A DNA stretch of 64,000 nt from Plantago ovata (Eukaryota > Streptophyta > Magnoliopsida > Lamiales > Plantaginaceae). Every line of letters begins with the position of its first letter. Position 1 is the stretch's first letter. A program made the position numbers and the translations under genes. Positions 1-12,079 of this stretch are shown piece after piece. Location of the stretch: positions 96,873,050 through 96,937,049 of the forward strand of contig CM051456.1 of NCBI GenBank assembly GCA_028274465.1, read 5' to 3'. Below the pieces are notes generated by a model. It was not told the DNA's origin. It saw only the letters and a program-made list of their open reading frames with translations, and ran no database searches.

Positions 1-166
1 AACATGTCCCCTCGGATAGATGACCGATCACACAGATAGTGGGAGCTATGTGAGTTATCATCTATCCCAAACTCTCCCTAGTCGAGGTTCATCTCGGATG
101 TAGGGGTCTGAATGAACCAGCTGAGACTAGTATGCGTGGAGGTTATACTTGTTGGAGCAAGTGTGA
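1..166 (+). repeat. Copia-1 5' LTR, left fragment
   Basis: This stretch matches the sequence from about 38226 inside the complete 3' LTR of the same element, so the window opens roughly 195 bp into the 5' LTR. The match breaks at 166, where a CACTA element is inserted, and resumes at 7703. The three bases TGA at 164-166 are repeated at 7700-7702 and are the target-site duplication. The uninterrupted version of this site is visible near 38390. Confidence 0.93.
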
Positions 167-178
167 CACCACAAGAAA

Positions 179-516
179 CACTACATTTACCGACGGATAC
201 CATCCGTCAGTAATAGGCGACCGATCCGTCGGTAAGCCCTTACCGACGGATCGGTTCTCCTTTACCGACGGATAAATAGCCCGTAGCTATTTTATCCGTC
301 GGTAATCCCGTTACCGACGGTTATTATCCGTCGCTAAATTTAGCGACGGATAATACCGACGGACTGACGAATAAGGGCGTTGACCAGCCCTTATTCGTTT
401 GACCGACGGATAAATTTATCTGTTGGTGATAATTATCGACGGATAACTTTATCCGTCGGTCATGACCGGTTGAGTCAACCGGTCATGACGGACGGATAAA
501 GTTATCCGTCGGTATT
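179..516. repeat. CACTA-1 left subterminal repeat array
   Basis: The motif TACCGACGGAT and its inverse ATCCGTCGGTA occur repeatedly in both orientations, for example at 187-197, 241-250, 295-305 and 500-513. In En/Spm elements such arrays bind the TNPA protein and bring the ends together. The inverted copies let the single strand fold extensively. This is the same motif as at the right end of the element. Confidence 0.88.
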
Positions 517-736
517 TTTTTTTTAATTTTTTTATTATTTTTCTTAATAATTGTACAACAACCTGTTTATCGAGAATAAATATAAATTTACGTACTAAAA
601 ATTAGAAATCATTAAAATTGAATTGAAAATAAAATTCAATAAAATTCGATTCTTCAAAATAGAAAAACGTTTACTACAAATGTAAATGTGAAAGTTTTAC
701 AATAGTACTACAAGTGTCCAACTAAAATGTCAAAAT

Positions 737-2693
737 CTAAGGACGACGACCACTAGAACCACGACCACTGGAACCCGAAGGAGCATGAGAACTGCCTTGC
801 AAACCCGCACTCCCCGCCGTACCAGGGCTCCCCTCCCCGGTCTGAAACACAGCTCCCTCTGCAAACGGGTCTATGCCAATGGGATGCTTCTCCAGCAGCT
901 TTTTCAGCACGAAATTCTGCGTCTCCACCTGACACAAGTAATGATCGATGTAGTTAAGAATATGAATGATAGATGCAAGCAATGTAAATGAGCATACAAG
1001 TGGTTATACATCTACATGACATATCAACATAATCTTAGCATACAAGTGAATATACCTGAGACACAAGTGTGTTCTGAATGGTCATAATCCTAGCATTCTC
1101 GGCCCTAAGTGCTGCCATCTCCTCAGCCAATCGAGAATCTGAGCTGGAGGTAGAACCGGATGAGCGCTGAAATGATTCAGCTGCAAGAGAACGTCCCAAG
1201 TTCCCTAAGCCATAGACCGACCACTTAGGGCCAGGAGGGTTCACCTCGAGGAAGGCAGCGTTCTCTTCCTCCATCGTAAGTCCGTCACCCTTCTCTTGCA
1301 TCTTAAGCACGTACAAAGCCTCAACGTCCTCCTACAAGCAGTTAAGCAATACATGAGTTGATATATTACAATACATATACAAACTTTTTAAAAAGAAATA
1401 CAGTACAAGTAACTCAAACTACTCATTTATGTACTTACATTCAGTTTCTGGGCTTTCTTGCATGTCCACTTGCCGTTCTTGAACTTGGCATTTTTCACCA
1501 TGGTCAAGTACGACTCACATCCTTGTCCAGTGAGCCTCTGTTCATTTTGCAAAGTAATAAGTGTCAGTGTTTACAATAAAATTTTAAGAATATTGAAAGT
1601 GACTGGAGTAAAGCACAAGTTAACTTACTGCATTGAGGTCACGAGTGGCCTGAGACTGTGTGCCGAGATGGTGCTTCGAATAGTCCTCGTCATCACCGGA
1701 GCTGCTTCTGTCCGCCCGTGCTCGATTCTTCTTGTTCTGTTCTGCTAGGTCCTCGGCATCCTGTGTCTTCCAGTAAGCCAACCACAGAGGCCACTCGCTG
1801 TCGTGGATGAATCTAGGCTTCACTCGAGGAGACTCCTTAAGGTCGTGGATCTTGTCTCGGTAACAACGAGCACCAACAGTGTTGAAAACAAATCAAAGAT
1901 CCTTCAATAGCACGTTTGGCAAGTAGTAGTGTTTCTAACCACCAAAACAACCAAAGGTCACAATTTAGAACGACACAACAATCAATACAACAAGAATAAG
2001 ATTAACATAAGCACAATGGTGACTAACATATCACCCAAATATAGTGGCTAACATACCACTCACATTGCCCTAAAAAAACAACTAACACATGGTGACTAAC
2101 ATATCACCCAAATATAGTGGCTAACATACCACTCACGTAAATTTAGAATAAAAATAAAACAACGTTTACTAAACATTTAAGATTGTTACAATACCCGCAG
2201 CTCATCGAAGTAGAAGCCAATGACATGGTCAGGCAGCCCTGACCACTTCTCCCCACCACGGTCCTTAGTCGGTGCTGGAGCGATGAACTTCTGGGTGATG
2301 ATGTCACCGATCTTCGAATGGGCAGATGCAGGGTAAAACCTATTATGATTGTTAAATACAAATAATAATGAATAAGCATAATAAAGTATACGTAATATGT
2401 CACAAGTTAAACAATAAACTAAACAGCAGAAAGTGTACTTACGCAGCTTTCCCGTTAGGGAACAGAACAGACTTCCCCTTATACATGGCACCCAGGGTCG
2501 GCGTCACGTATGGGCAACCATCATCAGGTAGGTTCGCAAATGGGTCAAACTTAGCCTTCTTCTTCCTGTTTGACGATGAGGAGCTACTCCCCTCCGAGAA
2601 TCCAATGATGGGTGGAACTACACCCTGCTCGTACCCTGGGGCTCCAGGAACTCGTAACTCGGGTGGAATGTAGTTGCACCTAGGTTTCGGCAT
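737..2693 (-). CDS. CACTA-1 TNPA-type protein, multi-exon (Transposase_24-like)
   Basis: Several minus-strand coding blocks can be read as exons of one gene: about 2693-2445 (starts MPKPRCNYIPPEL), 2334-2200, 1900-1630 (contains SEWPLWLAYWKTQ), 1540-1440 (GCESYLTMVKNAKFKNGKW), 1330-1060 and 930-737. The gaps between them are AT-rich and non-coding. The W-P-x-W-x-x-Y-W block followed by a charged segment resembles the plant Ptta/En/Spm transposase family (Transposase_24), which in active elements binds the subterminal repeats. The last-but-one exon has a short Leu/Glu coiled-coil stretch, and the C-terminus is Gly/Ser/Arg-rich. Exon edges are approximate. The position downstream of the transposase gene on the same strand is typical of CACTA elements. 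Confidence 0.7.
2016..2136. repeat. 48-bp direct repeat, two copies, in a CACTA-1 intron
   Basis: Two nearly identical 48-bp units (2016-2063 and 2089-2136) contain the words GGTGACTAACATATCACC and GTGGCTAACATACCAC. They lie between coding blocks of the TNPA-type gene, in presumed intron sequence. No function is evident. Confidence 0.8.
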
Positions 2694-2764
2694 CTATAAA
2701 TGAAACAATATCAAGGTTAGTATAATGATATGAAATATGCACGTACAATATAAAGCATTATCAA

Positions 2765-5700
2765 TTAACGTAAATGCACATACAAGTGAATATACATATA
2801 AATGACATAGCAACATAATTTATTACCAATTAAAGGTTCCTCCAACTCTAACTCTACAAAATGATCCTCGTGCAGGGCAAACTGCCCATCTTTATCCTGT
2901 ATAGGGCGTCGTGCTACATCATCCACTAAATCCAACTGGAACGAGTTGGTTATGGACTCGTCCTTCTCTATATACTCAATCTTGGAACGAGCACGTATGG
3001 GTATCACACCCAACCAATCACCCTTGGCCTTAGACACACCTGGATAGGGAAAGTAGACAGCTTGTGTTGCTTGACTAGCTAACACAAATGGCTCGTACTT
3101 TTTGTACTTCTTCTTCTGGTTGATCTCAACCAAATCATAATCCACATGTGTTTTCGTACCATCTGGAGAAGGGTCGTACCAGTCAACCTCAAATAGAACT
3201 GTACGTTTCAAAGGTACACCTGGATATTCAATACGAACAATCCGTATAAGGGTACCAAAGAAATCCTGCCCCTCTCCTCCTATATCTGCCCCAAGCATAG
3301 AAACACCACTGTTGGCAGTTTCTTTGTGCAATGACCTGCCGTGCGTGTCAAACCTAAGCCCATTTACTACGTACGATGTGAATGTCACGCTCCCCCGCAA
3401 AGGACCACTTGCTAGAGCTAGTACGTAAGGACATGTGATATTGTTGGCGGGATTTCTTGCATATGCACCAAACCATTGTGGAAATTCAGTTTCCACTTGC
3501 TGTTGTCGTAAGTAATCAATAGTATCATCTGCCATTATTGGATCATTCTCCAAACAACGTTCTTTAAAGTACCGATCAAATATGGCCATATACTTGTCCA
3601 CACTTTCACAGTTCCTAAGGATGTAAAAGTGAGCAGCCCTGTACTCTTTCTCTGTCAAATATTCTTTCTTCTCCTCACCTATAGGTCGTCCAGTTACCCT
3701 AAAGATGGAAAGAGTGATAGAATCATCCTCTTGAACTGTGAAAGTGTTGGCATTTCTAGTCGGCCTCGATGTCTTGGTCATGACATCGTCGTCAAAGTAA
3801 TAGGAGCAGAAATGAGAACTCTCAGATCGGATGTATGCATTAGCAAAGGAGCCCTCAGGTTGAGCTTTGTTCTTGACAAACTTCTTAAGCTTACCTAAGT
3901 ACTTGTTTATGAAATTACAATTGATTAGATTATTGTTATTAAGTTCGAATGTGTGAATATTGATAGAAATATAGTTAAAGCATTATCATACCTCTCAAAT
4001 GGATACATCCACCTGAACTGAACCGGCCCAGCATGCAATGCTTCATATGGGAGGTGGACCGGCAAGTGCTCCATAGAATCAAAGAAGCTAGGAGGGAATA
4101 TGCGCTCAAGCTTGCATAGAATCAAGGGTATGTTCCTTTCAAGTGTCCTCAACACTTCTATTTCAACAACCCTTGTGCACATGTTCTTGAAAAACAAGCT
4201 TACCTCGGTAAGAGCGATCCAAATGGCTGGAGATAAGAGTTCTCGAAATGCAATGGGAACTAACCTCTCCATGAACACATGAGAATCGTGGCTCTTCATT
4301 CCATACATCCTAGTCTTGTTCAGATCCACACAACGCCCCAACTTCGATGCATAGTTATCGGGAAACTTCAAAGACTTCACCCAATCAAACAATTTTTCTC
4401 TAGCATCTTTGTCTATCGTGTAAGCCGCCTTGGGCCATTGACCTTGGGCATTCTTCTTCGATAACCCTGACCTTTTGCACAAGCCACCCAATTCCTCTCT
4501 AGACTTAACTGTATCCTTGGTCTTGTTGGGTATTTGGCAAATTGTGTTGAAACAGTTCTCAAACACGTTCTTCTCTATATGCATGAAGTCTAACATATGA
4601 CGTATCTTCAAACTTCTCCAATAAGACAAGTCCCAAAAGATGCTCCTCTTCTTCCACCCACAACCTTTCTGAATCTTAGCATTATGCTTCTCCCAACCAA
4701 TCTCCGTCACTTTCATAAGTCCCAAGTGTTCGATAATTGCAAATATTTGCTCACCGGTTAGTTGTTTGGGGGCCCCTTTGGTCTCAACTCTGTTCTTTAG
4801 GAATCGATCCTTATCGTTCCTAAATGGATGATGATCCGGTAGAAACCTTCTATGGCAGTCAAACCAAGTTTCCTTGCCACTTTTGTCAAGTCTAAAAGCA
4901 TTAGTATCCTCCAAACAATGTGGGCAAGCATGAAATTCAGAAGTCTTCCTCCCAGAAAGCATAGAGTAAGCCGGAAAGTCACTAACAGTCCACAGAAGAG
5001 TTGCTCTCAAAGTGAAGTTCTTCTTGCTAGACACATCATAAGCAGGTATACCGTTCACCCATAGATCATGAAGCTCCTTGATCAGGGGCTGCAAGAACAC
5101 ATCCAGCTTCTGTCCCGGATCATCTGGACCGGGAACCAAGACAGTCAAGAACATGAATGGTTCTTTCATGCAATCATTCGGCGACAGATTGTACGGAGTT
5201 ACCATTACCGGCCACATGGGATACTTACGCTCATTCCCAAAAGGGTTAAAACCATCAGAACTAAGGCCCAACCTTACATTCCTCGGTTCCGCTGCAAACT
5301 CATGATATTTCTCATCAAATTCCTTCCAGGCCGGTGAATCAGCTGGATGCTCCATCTTACCCGCCATATCTGCAGGTATCACCCTCTCCTTGTGCCACTT
5401 CATTTTATCTGCACAAGCATTTGAAGCATACAACCTCTTCAAACGCGGACCTAAAGGAAAGTACCACATCTTCTTGTGGGAAAGATTCATTTTCTGTCGT
5501 TTGTTAGAAGCCCCAGGCTTGTAACGCTTGTATCGTTCCTTCCCAAAATGTTTGCAACTTAGCAACTCTGCATCCTCCTCCCAATAAATCATGCACATAT
5601 CGGGGCAACAATCAATCTTCTCCATAGGCAACCCCAAACCACGCATCTTCTTCTGCGCGTGATAGAAATTGGTAGGAATCAAGTTAGGCTCGGGAAACGC

Positions 5701-6300
5701 CTTCCTAAGGATGTTTAACCAAGTGTTGAAGTTCTCTTCTGATTGGGCACCCTCAGCTTTGGCACTCAAAGTTTGAGACACCAACTCTAACTCGGTCATA
5801 GGACTGCCTGGAAAGATAGGCTTCTTTGAGGACTCTAACATCTCGTAGAATGCACAAGCCTCGGCATTTGGAGACTCCTCAACATCCTCCATATTACTGT
5901 CACCAAAATCGATACCATGTGCAACATTCTCCAACATGGCATCCATATCACCATGTACTGATGATGGACCCGAGGAAACGACGAACAAATCCTTGGTCCG
6001 TCTCATCTTTCTCGCGCTCCCATAGTCTAGGAGCAAAGGAACAGTCTCACCGTGATGATTCCATACCTCATAATCAGGCACGAATCCCCTACTTCTCACG
6101 TGCTGCTTAACCATATTGGGGCTCAACCATTGCGTGTTTCTACATTTATTTGCACTACAAGGACACTTCATATCCCCACATTTCAAACAATCAGGGTGTG
6201 CAAGTGCAAATGCAATAAATGAATCAAGCCCCTGCTCGAAACTAGGCAGAATCATCCCATGCTTGGTCCGTTTATACATCCAAGACCGATCGGGTTCCAT
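2765..6300 (-). CDS. CACTA-1 TNP2-type transposase
   Basis: The main exon runs from the ATG at 6300 to about 3992 and a second long block from about 3905 to about 2827. The protein starts MEPDRSWMYKR and shows, in order, the N-terminal transposase-associated domain (residues ~1-80, with Cys/His-rich CLKCGDMKCPCSANKC), the Transposase_21/TNP2 core (~300-540, with the diagnostic MLDFMHIEKNVFEN) and a DUF4218 region ending HAGPVQFRWMYPFER. An intron with donor AG|GTATG is inferred at 3992. The second block carries the rest of DUF4218 and a DUF4216 domain (FFGTLIRIVRIEYPG; LFEVDWYDPSPDGTK). This is the enzyme that cuts and moves the element by recognising its CACTA ends. The first 790 codons are open. 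The acceptor of the intron does not fit perfectly in frame, so the copy may be slightly damaged. Confidence 0.88.
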
Positions 6301-7439
6301 TTCAACAATGACTAACCTGAAATTCTTTAATTATTAAATTCATACATTTTCAATATTCATATTTAGAAATGTAGTTTTAAGGATATTTATATGTCTTATA
6401 CAGATTTGAAGTTAACATTATAATCATTTTATTATTATGTTATAATCATTTCATTTAATTTTAAGGACAAATTATAATCATCAACCAACCATATCACCAA
6501 TCAACCATATAACAAAAACATCTCTAGCCTAACATCATCAACCATATCACCAATTTACCAACCATCAACAACATCATCTCTAGACTAGCATCATCAACAA
6601 CAACCATATGAACATCATCTCTAGCCTAACATTATCAACCATATCACCAATCAACCATATAACAACATCATCTCTAGCCTAACATCATCAACCTTATCAC
6701 CAATTAACCAACCATCAACAACATCATCTCTAGCCTAGCATTGTCAACAACAACCATATGAACATCATCTAACCTAACATCATCATCATATCATCATCTC
6801 GAACCCATTTTCACTTTATTTCAAAACCCCCAAATTGAGCTACAAGTCTCGATTTTCATAAATTACTCAATTTTATCGTATTCAACTACAAAATTAACCT
6901 TATATAAGTACATAACCTAGTTATGGAACATGAAATTCGATCAAATACAAAACTAAAAAAATCCCTAAATTGATCTAAGTCTCGATTTTAATTAACAAAC
7001 CCAAATTAACATAATCCAAAACTAACATTCAACTATAACAACTAATATCTACTTAATACTAACATACATTTCCATAATTTAAGAAATCCCCAAATTAATA
7101 AAATCCCAAAATCGATTCATTACTCAATTTTAACAACAATCAACTACACATTTAAGCAAAATAGACTTGTATCAACTACTATGTAACATACATTTGACAA
7201 TTTAACCAACAATTGGATAATTCCAAAATTAAAAATCAAATAAGGGTTAGAGTTCATACCTTTGATTTTGCACAAATTGACCAAAAAAACTTCGAATTGA
7301 AGGTTGTTCCTTGTTGCTTGTGCAATAAGCTTCAATTTGCTACCAAAATGGATGAAAATGGTGGAGTTTTGAAGGAGAAATGGAGATGAGAAGAGAGAAA
7401 AATGGAGAAGATGAAGAATGGAGATTGAAGAATGAAGGT
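6301..7439. other. CACTA-1 5' non-coding region
   Basis: This AT-rich stretch lies upstream of the transposase ATG and should hold its promoter and leader. A repeat block occupies 6478-6800. No ORF in it looks real, and I could not single out a promoter element. Confidence 0.6.
6478..6800. repeat. Degenerate tandem repeat rich in CATCATC and CAACCATATCACCAA
   Basis: About two units of roughly 150 bp, each made of shorter words such as ATCATCTCTAGCCTAACAT and CAACCATATCACCAATCAAC, are arranged head to tail. It lies upstream of the transposase gene in CACTA-1. Confidence 0.8.
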
Positions 7440-7443
7440 TCTG

Positions 7444-7690
7444 CCGATGGATCGACGATATATTGAAGCTTACCGACGGATAACGTTATCCGTCGGTAAG
7501 CTTTGTTTTATTTTATTTTTTTATTTTTTATTCAAACTGGTAATTCAGCGACGGATAACGGTATCCGTCGCTAAATTACCGACGGATCGGTCCTCTTTAG
7601 CGACGGATGACGAACAAAGTGGTCAACTTTGTTCGTTATCCGTCATCCGTGGTAACGGGGACCGATCCGTCGGTAAATACCGACGGATTT
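7444..7690. repeat. CACTA-1 right subterminal repeat array
   Basis: Repeated TACCGACGGAT / ATCCGTCGGTA motifs in both orientations (for example 7470-7500, 7548-7590, 7655-7688) end just inside the right terminus TTTTTTGTAGTG. The array mirrors the left subterminal array and is the expected TNPA binding region. Confidence 0.88.
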
Positions 7691-7702
7691 TTTGTAGTGT
7701 GA

Positions 7703-9422
7703 GCCGATCCCACGGCCACGGAACGGATTGTTGGACAATCAAGAAACGTTCCCATAACTGCACATAGTTGTTCGAAGGATGATTACCGAACAATGAAAGT
7801 ACCCACCGGACACTCCCATCGATGTATACTCTACACCGAAGTGTCTATGGGAACCGGTAAGTTGTCGAAGTGATGCCAGTCGTCCTTTGGACTTACAGGA
7901 CTTTATCATCACATTTGTTGCCCCATATCCTTGGTGGACCCGTCGATGTCAGCTCTGAATAAGCAGTTGACCCAAGACACGATCCAGGATTATGGCTACA
8001 TACAAATGGGGGTGATAAGTGTTTCTGTGAAGGATTCATCTCTCATGTGTAGCACAGGAGAGCACTGCTCATAGTCGTTCATAGTTGTGATTGGTAAAAC
8101 CGCTGACCAGCGTATCAATATTATTATGATAGTCATAATAGATATTGGATTCACCATGCAACTCACTGAAGACGCCCGTGGATGTATTATTGGGATAGAC
8201 ACCTCATCGATCCTAGATGCATTCGAGTCAGTCAGATGAAGGGGCGTTAACATCGCCGCGTTGAGCGCAACAGACTTCGCAACGAAAGGGTTTGCTTTGA
8301 GAAACCTCTCAAACGTCCTCATGTATTAATATTGCAAATGGAACCGTCTAGGACTTGCTTAATACAATGAGGCCCTATGGGTCACACTATGTGGTGATTC
8401 AGCTTATCCGAATATCCTTGAAGATGGAATCGCAATTGATTTGGAATTAATTGTGATTGATGGATTATAATTGATTTGGAATTAATTATAATATTTAGTG
8501 GCTCAATTAATGATTTAGAATTATTAATTGAATTGGCTAATTAATTGTATTTTATGTAAATACAATTAAAGTTTATATTTTAGAAATATAATAGAGGTTT
8601 TATTTGAAAGGATATGTTAATTTAGAATTAACATATGCACATGGGCAAATCTACTTGGAGTTTGAATTGCCTTAGAACTATAAGTGGGTCCCAAAATCGG
8701 GACCCACCTATCTCCCTTGGGACACGCGCGTGCGCGAGATGGGGTAGGGGAAGGAGTTCGACTCCTTCCTCTATTAGAAGTCCAAGGGATAAGTTAGATT
8801 TTCCTGATTGAGTTTTAATTTGATTGAGAATGAATCTAGACTTGAAATTGGTTTCCTAGTGCGATAAGAATTAGATTCTTATTCCTTTACGAAGTCTAAT
8901 TGCTTATGTTTTAGGCTTCTATTGACTACTATATATAGTAGACTATTAGAGAGCTTTTGACACACAGTTGAATAGACTTTCATAGAGTTATTCTACCAGT
9001 TTTCTTTGAGAAAATAAAAGCTCTCCCCTACCTCTCCATACTAAGCCACGCGCGTCACCCCTCTCACCGGAGGAAAACCTCCGCCCCATCTTCTTGGACA
9101 CACAAAGAATATCCTAGCATTCTTTCTGATACGTTGTTCATCCGTGGATACCAAGGTTGAGGTTCAAGGAGCTGGAAACTGACTTTTATTGTCTTGCAGA
9201 TAATCAAAGCATTGCAGATATCTTCGACTTCGACGAAGGAGAAGATACACCGGATTATTACGAAGACTTGGAAGCTGTGCTTGCTTTTGGAGTACTGTAA
9301 GTCTTCTAATTGACGTGTTTAAATATATACGGCATATACATAATCAATTAACCTGTATGTTAAGAAATTTTTTGAAATTCCGCTGCGTACCCTAGGGGTA
9401 ACTCTGACCGTATTTTCTTACA
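7703..9422 (+). repeat. Copia-1 5' LTR, right fragment
   Basis: This is the continuation of the LTR interrupted by CACTA-1. It is collinear with 38391-40127 with small differences, including a short stretch near 39043 missing here. It ends in CA just before a primer binding site. A TATA-like CTATATATAG lies near 8929-8940. With the 195 bp outside the window, the LTR would be about 2.08 kb, against 2.10 kb for the 3' copy. Confidence 0.93.
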
Positions 9423-9423
9423 G

Positions 9424-9435
9424 TGGTATCAGAGC
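9424..9435 (+). promoter_or_regulatory. Copia-1 primer binding site (initiator tRNA-Met)
   Basis: TGGTATCAGAGC lies two bases after the LTR end and matches the 3' end complement of plant initiator tRNA-Met, the usual primer for copia elements. It marks the start of minus-strand DNA synthesis. Confidence 0.93.
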
Positions 9436-10804
9436 GAGGTTAATTGATTACGTATATACGTATATATATGTTGTATGATTTTGTAGTTTATGTGGATGCA
9501 ATTGATTCTATGATTAATTCGATTTTCAAAAGTTTTGTTTTTATATAAATTTAGAATTTATAATTTTTCAAAAAAAAATAAAAATAAATATATAAATATT
9601 GACCGGCCGCCTGCGTGCCGCAGGCGCCGGGCGCCCGCGGCCGCAAGGCACGTTAGGGGACGGGAGTCCCTTCCCCGTATTTTATATATATATATATATT
9701 TTTCCCGGGTTGGACCCAAAATCGAATTTTTTTGAGAATTTTGAGGATTGAATTTTATATTTGGAATATAAATATGATTTAATTGTAATTGTTTTTAACT
9801 AGAGGGGTTAAATTTAATTAGTATAAAGTTAAGGGGCTTATTTGTGATTTATCAATTTATTGTTTATTGCAAATAAGTCCTTGTACTTTTGAATTTTAGA
9901 TTTAATACCTCCAAGGTTTCAAAAATTACAATTGAGTCCTTCGGTTTTCAAAAATTGCTACCTGGTCAATAGAATTTTCGATTTTTCAATCTAGTTCAAA
10001 TTTTCAATTTTTTTCATAGAGATTATAAGTATGGGATTATAATTTTCATAATGAAGTTATGAAGTCAGTTGGCATCCACATAGGCTACTACTTGTTTGTT
10101 TGCTCGATATGCTATTGTTTGACAATGCATGTTTAAATACCATGTATTTTACTTTCCGTTCGACCACTATGCATGCGAGGGTAGGCGGCGCCCTCTTATT
10201 TGTCGGACCACATATGTTATGTATGGGTAGGCGGCGCCCATCATGTGCTTGACCGAGTTTAGAACTAGAATGGATAGGCGGCATCCATTACGTGTAGACC
10301 GCTCATGCATGATGGGTAGGCGGCGCCCTTATTTGCTATCCATGGGGTGCTTTAATTCTGAACTTTCATTGCGTTTTGCTGTATTGGCGACCTCGTCTTA
10401 ATGACTCGCAGTGATCGTCAGATTAGAGTAAGCATGTGGTTATAACTTACTGCATATTGTATCTAGCGACCTCGATAGGTACAATATGTAGAGCATCGGG
10501 TTAAATTAGATTTAACACCCAAGAGTTGCGTGACGCAATTGGATAGTCCTACCGGTCATATTATGCTATGCGACCAGCCCCCGTTGGAGTATAGCATAGT
10601 ATGGATTTGGATCTTGGCCACTACGGTAATTTGTTGGACATTACCCGTATGTTTGTTTTGGGGGCAAGCATATGTGAAAATAGTGGGAGCTAAACAGCTA
10701 AAGGACCTTGTTGTTTAGTTATGTTGACTGTGTATTTAGAAATAATATTTCAATAGTTGATTTATTATTTTCGTTCTATATTATTTCTCCTTAGGAAATT
10801 AGAA
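9436..10804 (+). other. Copia-1 untranslated leader
   Basis: About 1.4 kb lies between the primer site and gag. It holds a GC-rich palindromic patch at 9603-9665, a short (TA)n run near 9685, and four GGCGGC-containing repeats at 10178-10330. It has no credible ORF. A second copy of its first 750 bp or so occurs at 40128-40896. Confidence 0.8.
10178..10330 (+). repeat. Leader repeat, four copies around GTAGGCGGCGCCC
   Basis: The word GGGTAGGCGGCGCCC, or a close variant, recurs at about 10180, 10225, 10271 and 10314 with roughly 45-bp spacing, usually near ATGCATG or TATG. The core GGCGCC is palindromic. It lies in the leader, where packaging or translation signals are usually found, but no role can be shown. 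Confidence 0.75.
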
Positions 10805-12079
10805 ATGGCTATACCGTCCTCCGAGCTTGTTGCCAACTTGGAGTTGCAAAAGCTAACAGGACCAAACTACGTGGATTGGATCCATGAGGTACGAAAGGTG
10901 CTATGGTACAACGAGGTTGAGTACGTCTTGGACGAACCTATCCCTCTACCTCCCACTGAATTCACTACGACAACCTATGATTGCTATTATGAAATGTCAG
11001 TGGAAAGGGCCGAGTTTGTAAAGAACTTGTTGCTGAATGCTATGTCTGACAATATGGTTGGACCATGTCGAGACAAGGAACCATATGAGATTGTGAAATA
11101 TCTCTCCTCATTCTTGGATACTCCAAGGATGTGTGAAGGGTTCGAAGCTATCAAGATCATGCTTATCCAAAGACTTGGGACAGAAGAGCTGTCGCCTGAA
11201 CAAGTCAAGTCATTGATTGACTTCCTCTTACAACTTGTTGGATATGGCTTGGAGCTAGAAGCTAAGGCTTCCATTATCTTGATCGTGCAAAGATTGTTGC
11301 AATCTATTCAGAATCCCAATGTCGGGGTAGCAACAGAGTTGATTGCTGAGAGACCCATTGCCAACGAGTTCCTAAGGGTCAATCGTAGACCCAAAAGGAA
11401 GAAGGGTGGCAAGAATGGGCGCAATCGTAGGATGGCGAAATTTCGACTTAGGATCGAGATTTTTCTCTATTGCAAACTCAAGGGCCACTGGAAGAAAGAT
11501 TGCCCTAAGCTGAGGGCAGATCAAGCTAAGAAGCCGCCGGCTTCTAGCTCAGGTATGTTTGTTATTGAAATGAACATGACTACTTTTGACTCCAATGGTT
11601 GGGTATTAGATACAGCCTGTGGCTCACACATTTGTAATAATGTGCAGGGGCTAATTGATCACAGGCTAGTCAAGCAAGGTGAAATCGACTTGCATGTTGG
11701 GAACGGCAATCCAGTTGAAGCCAAACGCGTTGGACGCTGCAAGATAGATTTACCTTCGGGACAATGTTTAGAACTTGATAACGTTTATTTTGTTCTATCC
11801 ATTGTCAGAAATATTATTTTCATTCCATTGTTAGACAATTTGGGTTTTTCCTTTCGATTTGCAAATAATACTTGTTATTTTTCATTAAATGACCAGTATT
11901 ATGGAAAAGCTAGCTTAGTGAATGGTTTATATATTTTGCAAAGTAGTCTACCTTTATTTCAAATACATAACAAACAACCGTCTTCAAGTAGGAAGAATAA
12001 TCCATCTTATCTATGGCATTGTCGGCTAGGCCATATCAATGAAACACGGATTCAAAGACTAGGAAGTTGGACTACTTAG
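10805..12079 (+). pseudogene. Copia-1 gag-protease portion, frameshifted at its end
   Basis: The natural start is the ATG at 10805 (MAIPSSELVANLELQ). A copia Gag region with the GPNYVDWIHEVRKVL motif covers residues 1-200. The zinc knuckle near residue 220 (YCKLKGHWKKDC) has lost its first Cys, so the CX2CX4HX4C motif is incomplete. The protease active site near residue 268 reads LDTACGSHIC, close to the D-T-G-C-G-S-H of related copia elements. The frame ends after [14 protein letters not shown], where a single-base change shifts into another frame; the integrase continues in the overlapping ORF from 12067. The Gag would coat the particle and the protease would cut the polyprotein. Confidence 0.9.

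Larger units (their letters stand above)
167..7699 (-). mobile_element. CACTA-1, near-complete En/Spm-type DNA transposon
   Basis: The insertion is flanked by the 3-bp duplication TGA (164-166 and 7700-7702), and the empty site is present in the other LTR near 38390, so both ends are fixed to the base. The termini are CACCACAAGAAA on the left and, read inward, CACTACAAAAAA on the right: an imperfect terminal inverted repeat with the CACTA signature mutated to CACCA on the left. Both ends carry arrays of a CCGACGGA-type subterminal motif. Inside, on the minus strand, lie a TNP2-type transposase gene and a downstream TNPA-type gene, the normal gene pair of this superfamily. At about 7.5 kb it has the expected size for an autonomous copy, but I cannot confirm that both reading frames splice cleanly. 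Confidence 0.95.

Noticed and set aside
179-191. Alternative left end of CACTA-1 at CACTACATTTACC
   Set aside because: The empty site in the other LTR shows that the extra 12 bases before it also belong to the insertion, so the end is at 167.
7996-8322. Minus-strand ORF of 108 codons inside the Copia-1 LTR, partly repeated at 38758-39012
   Set aside because: The repetition is explained by LTR identity; no domain, no promoter context, and the second copy diverges in frame.
10178-10330. CRISPR-like array of regularly spaced GGCGGCGCCC words
   Set aside because: Only four imperfect short units in a retrotransposon leader of a plant genome.
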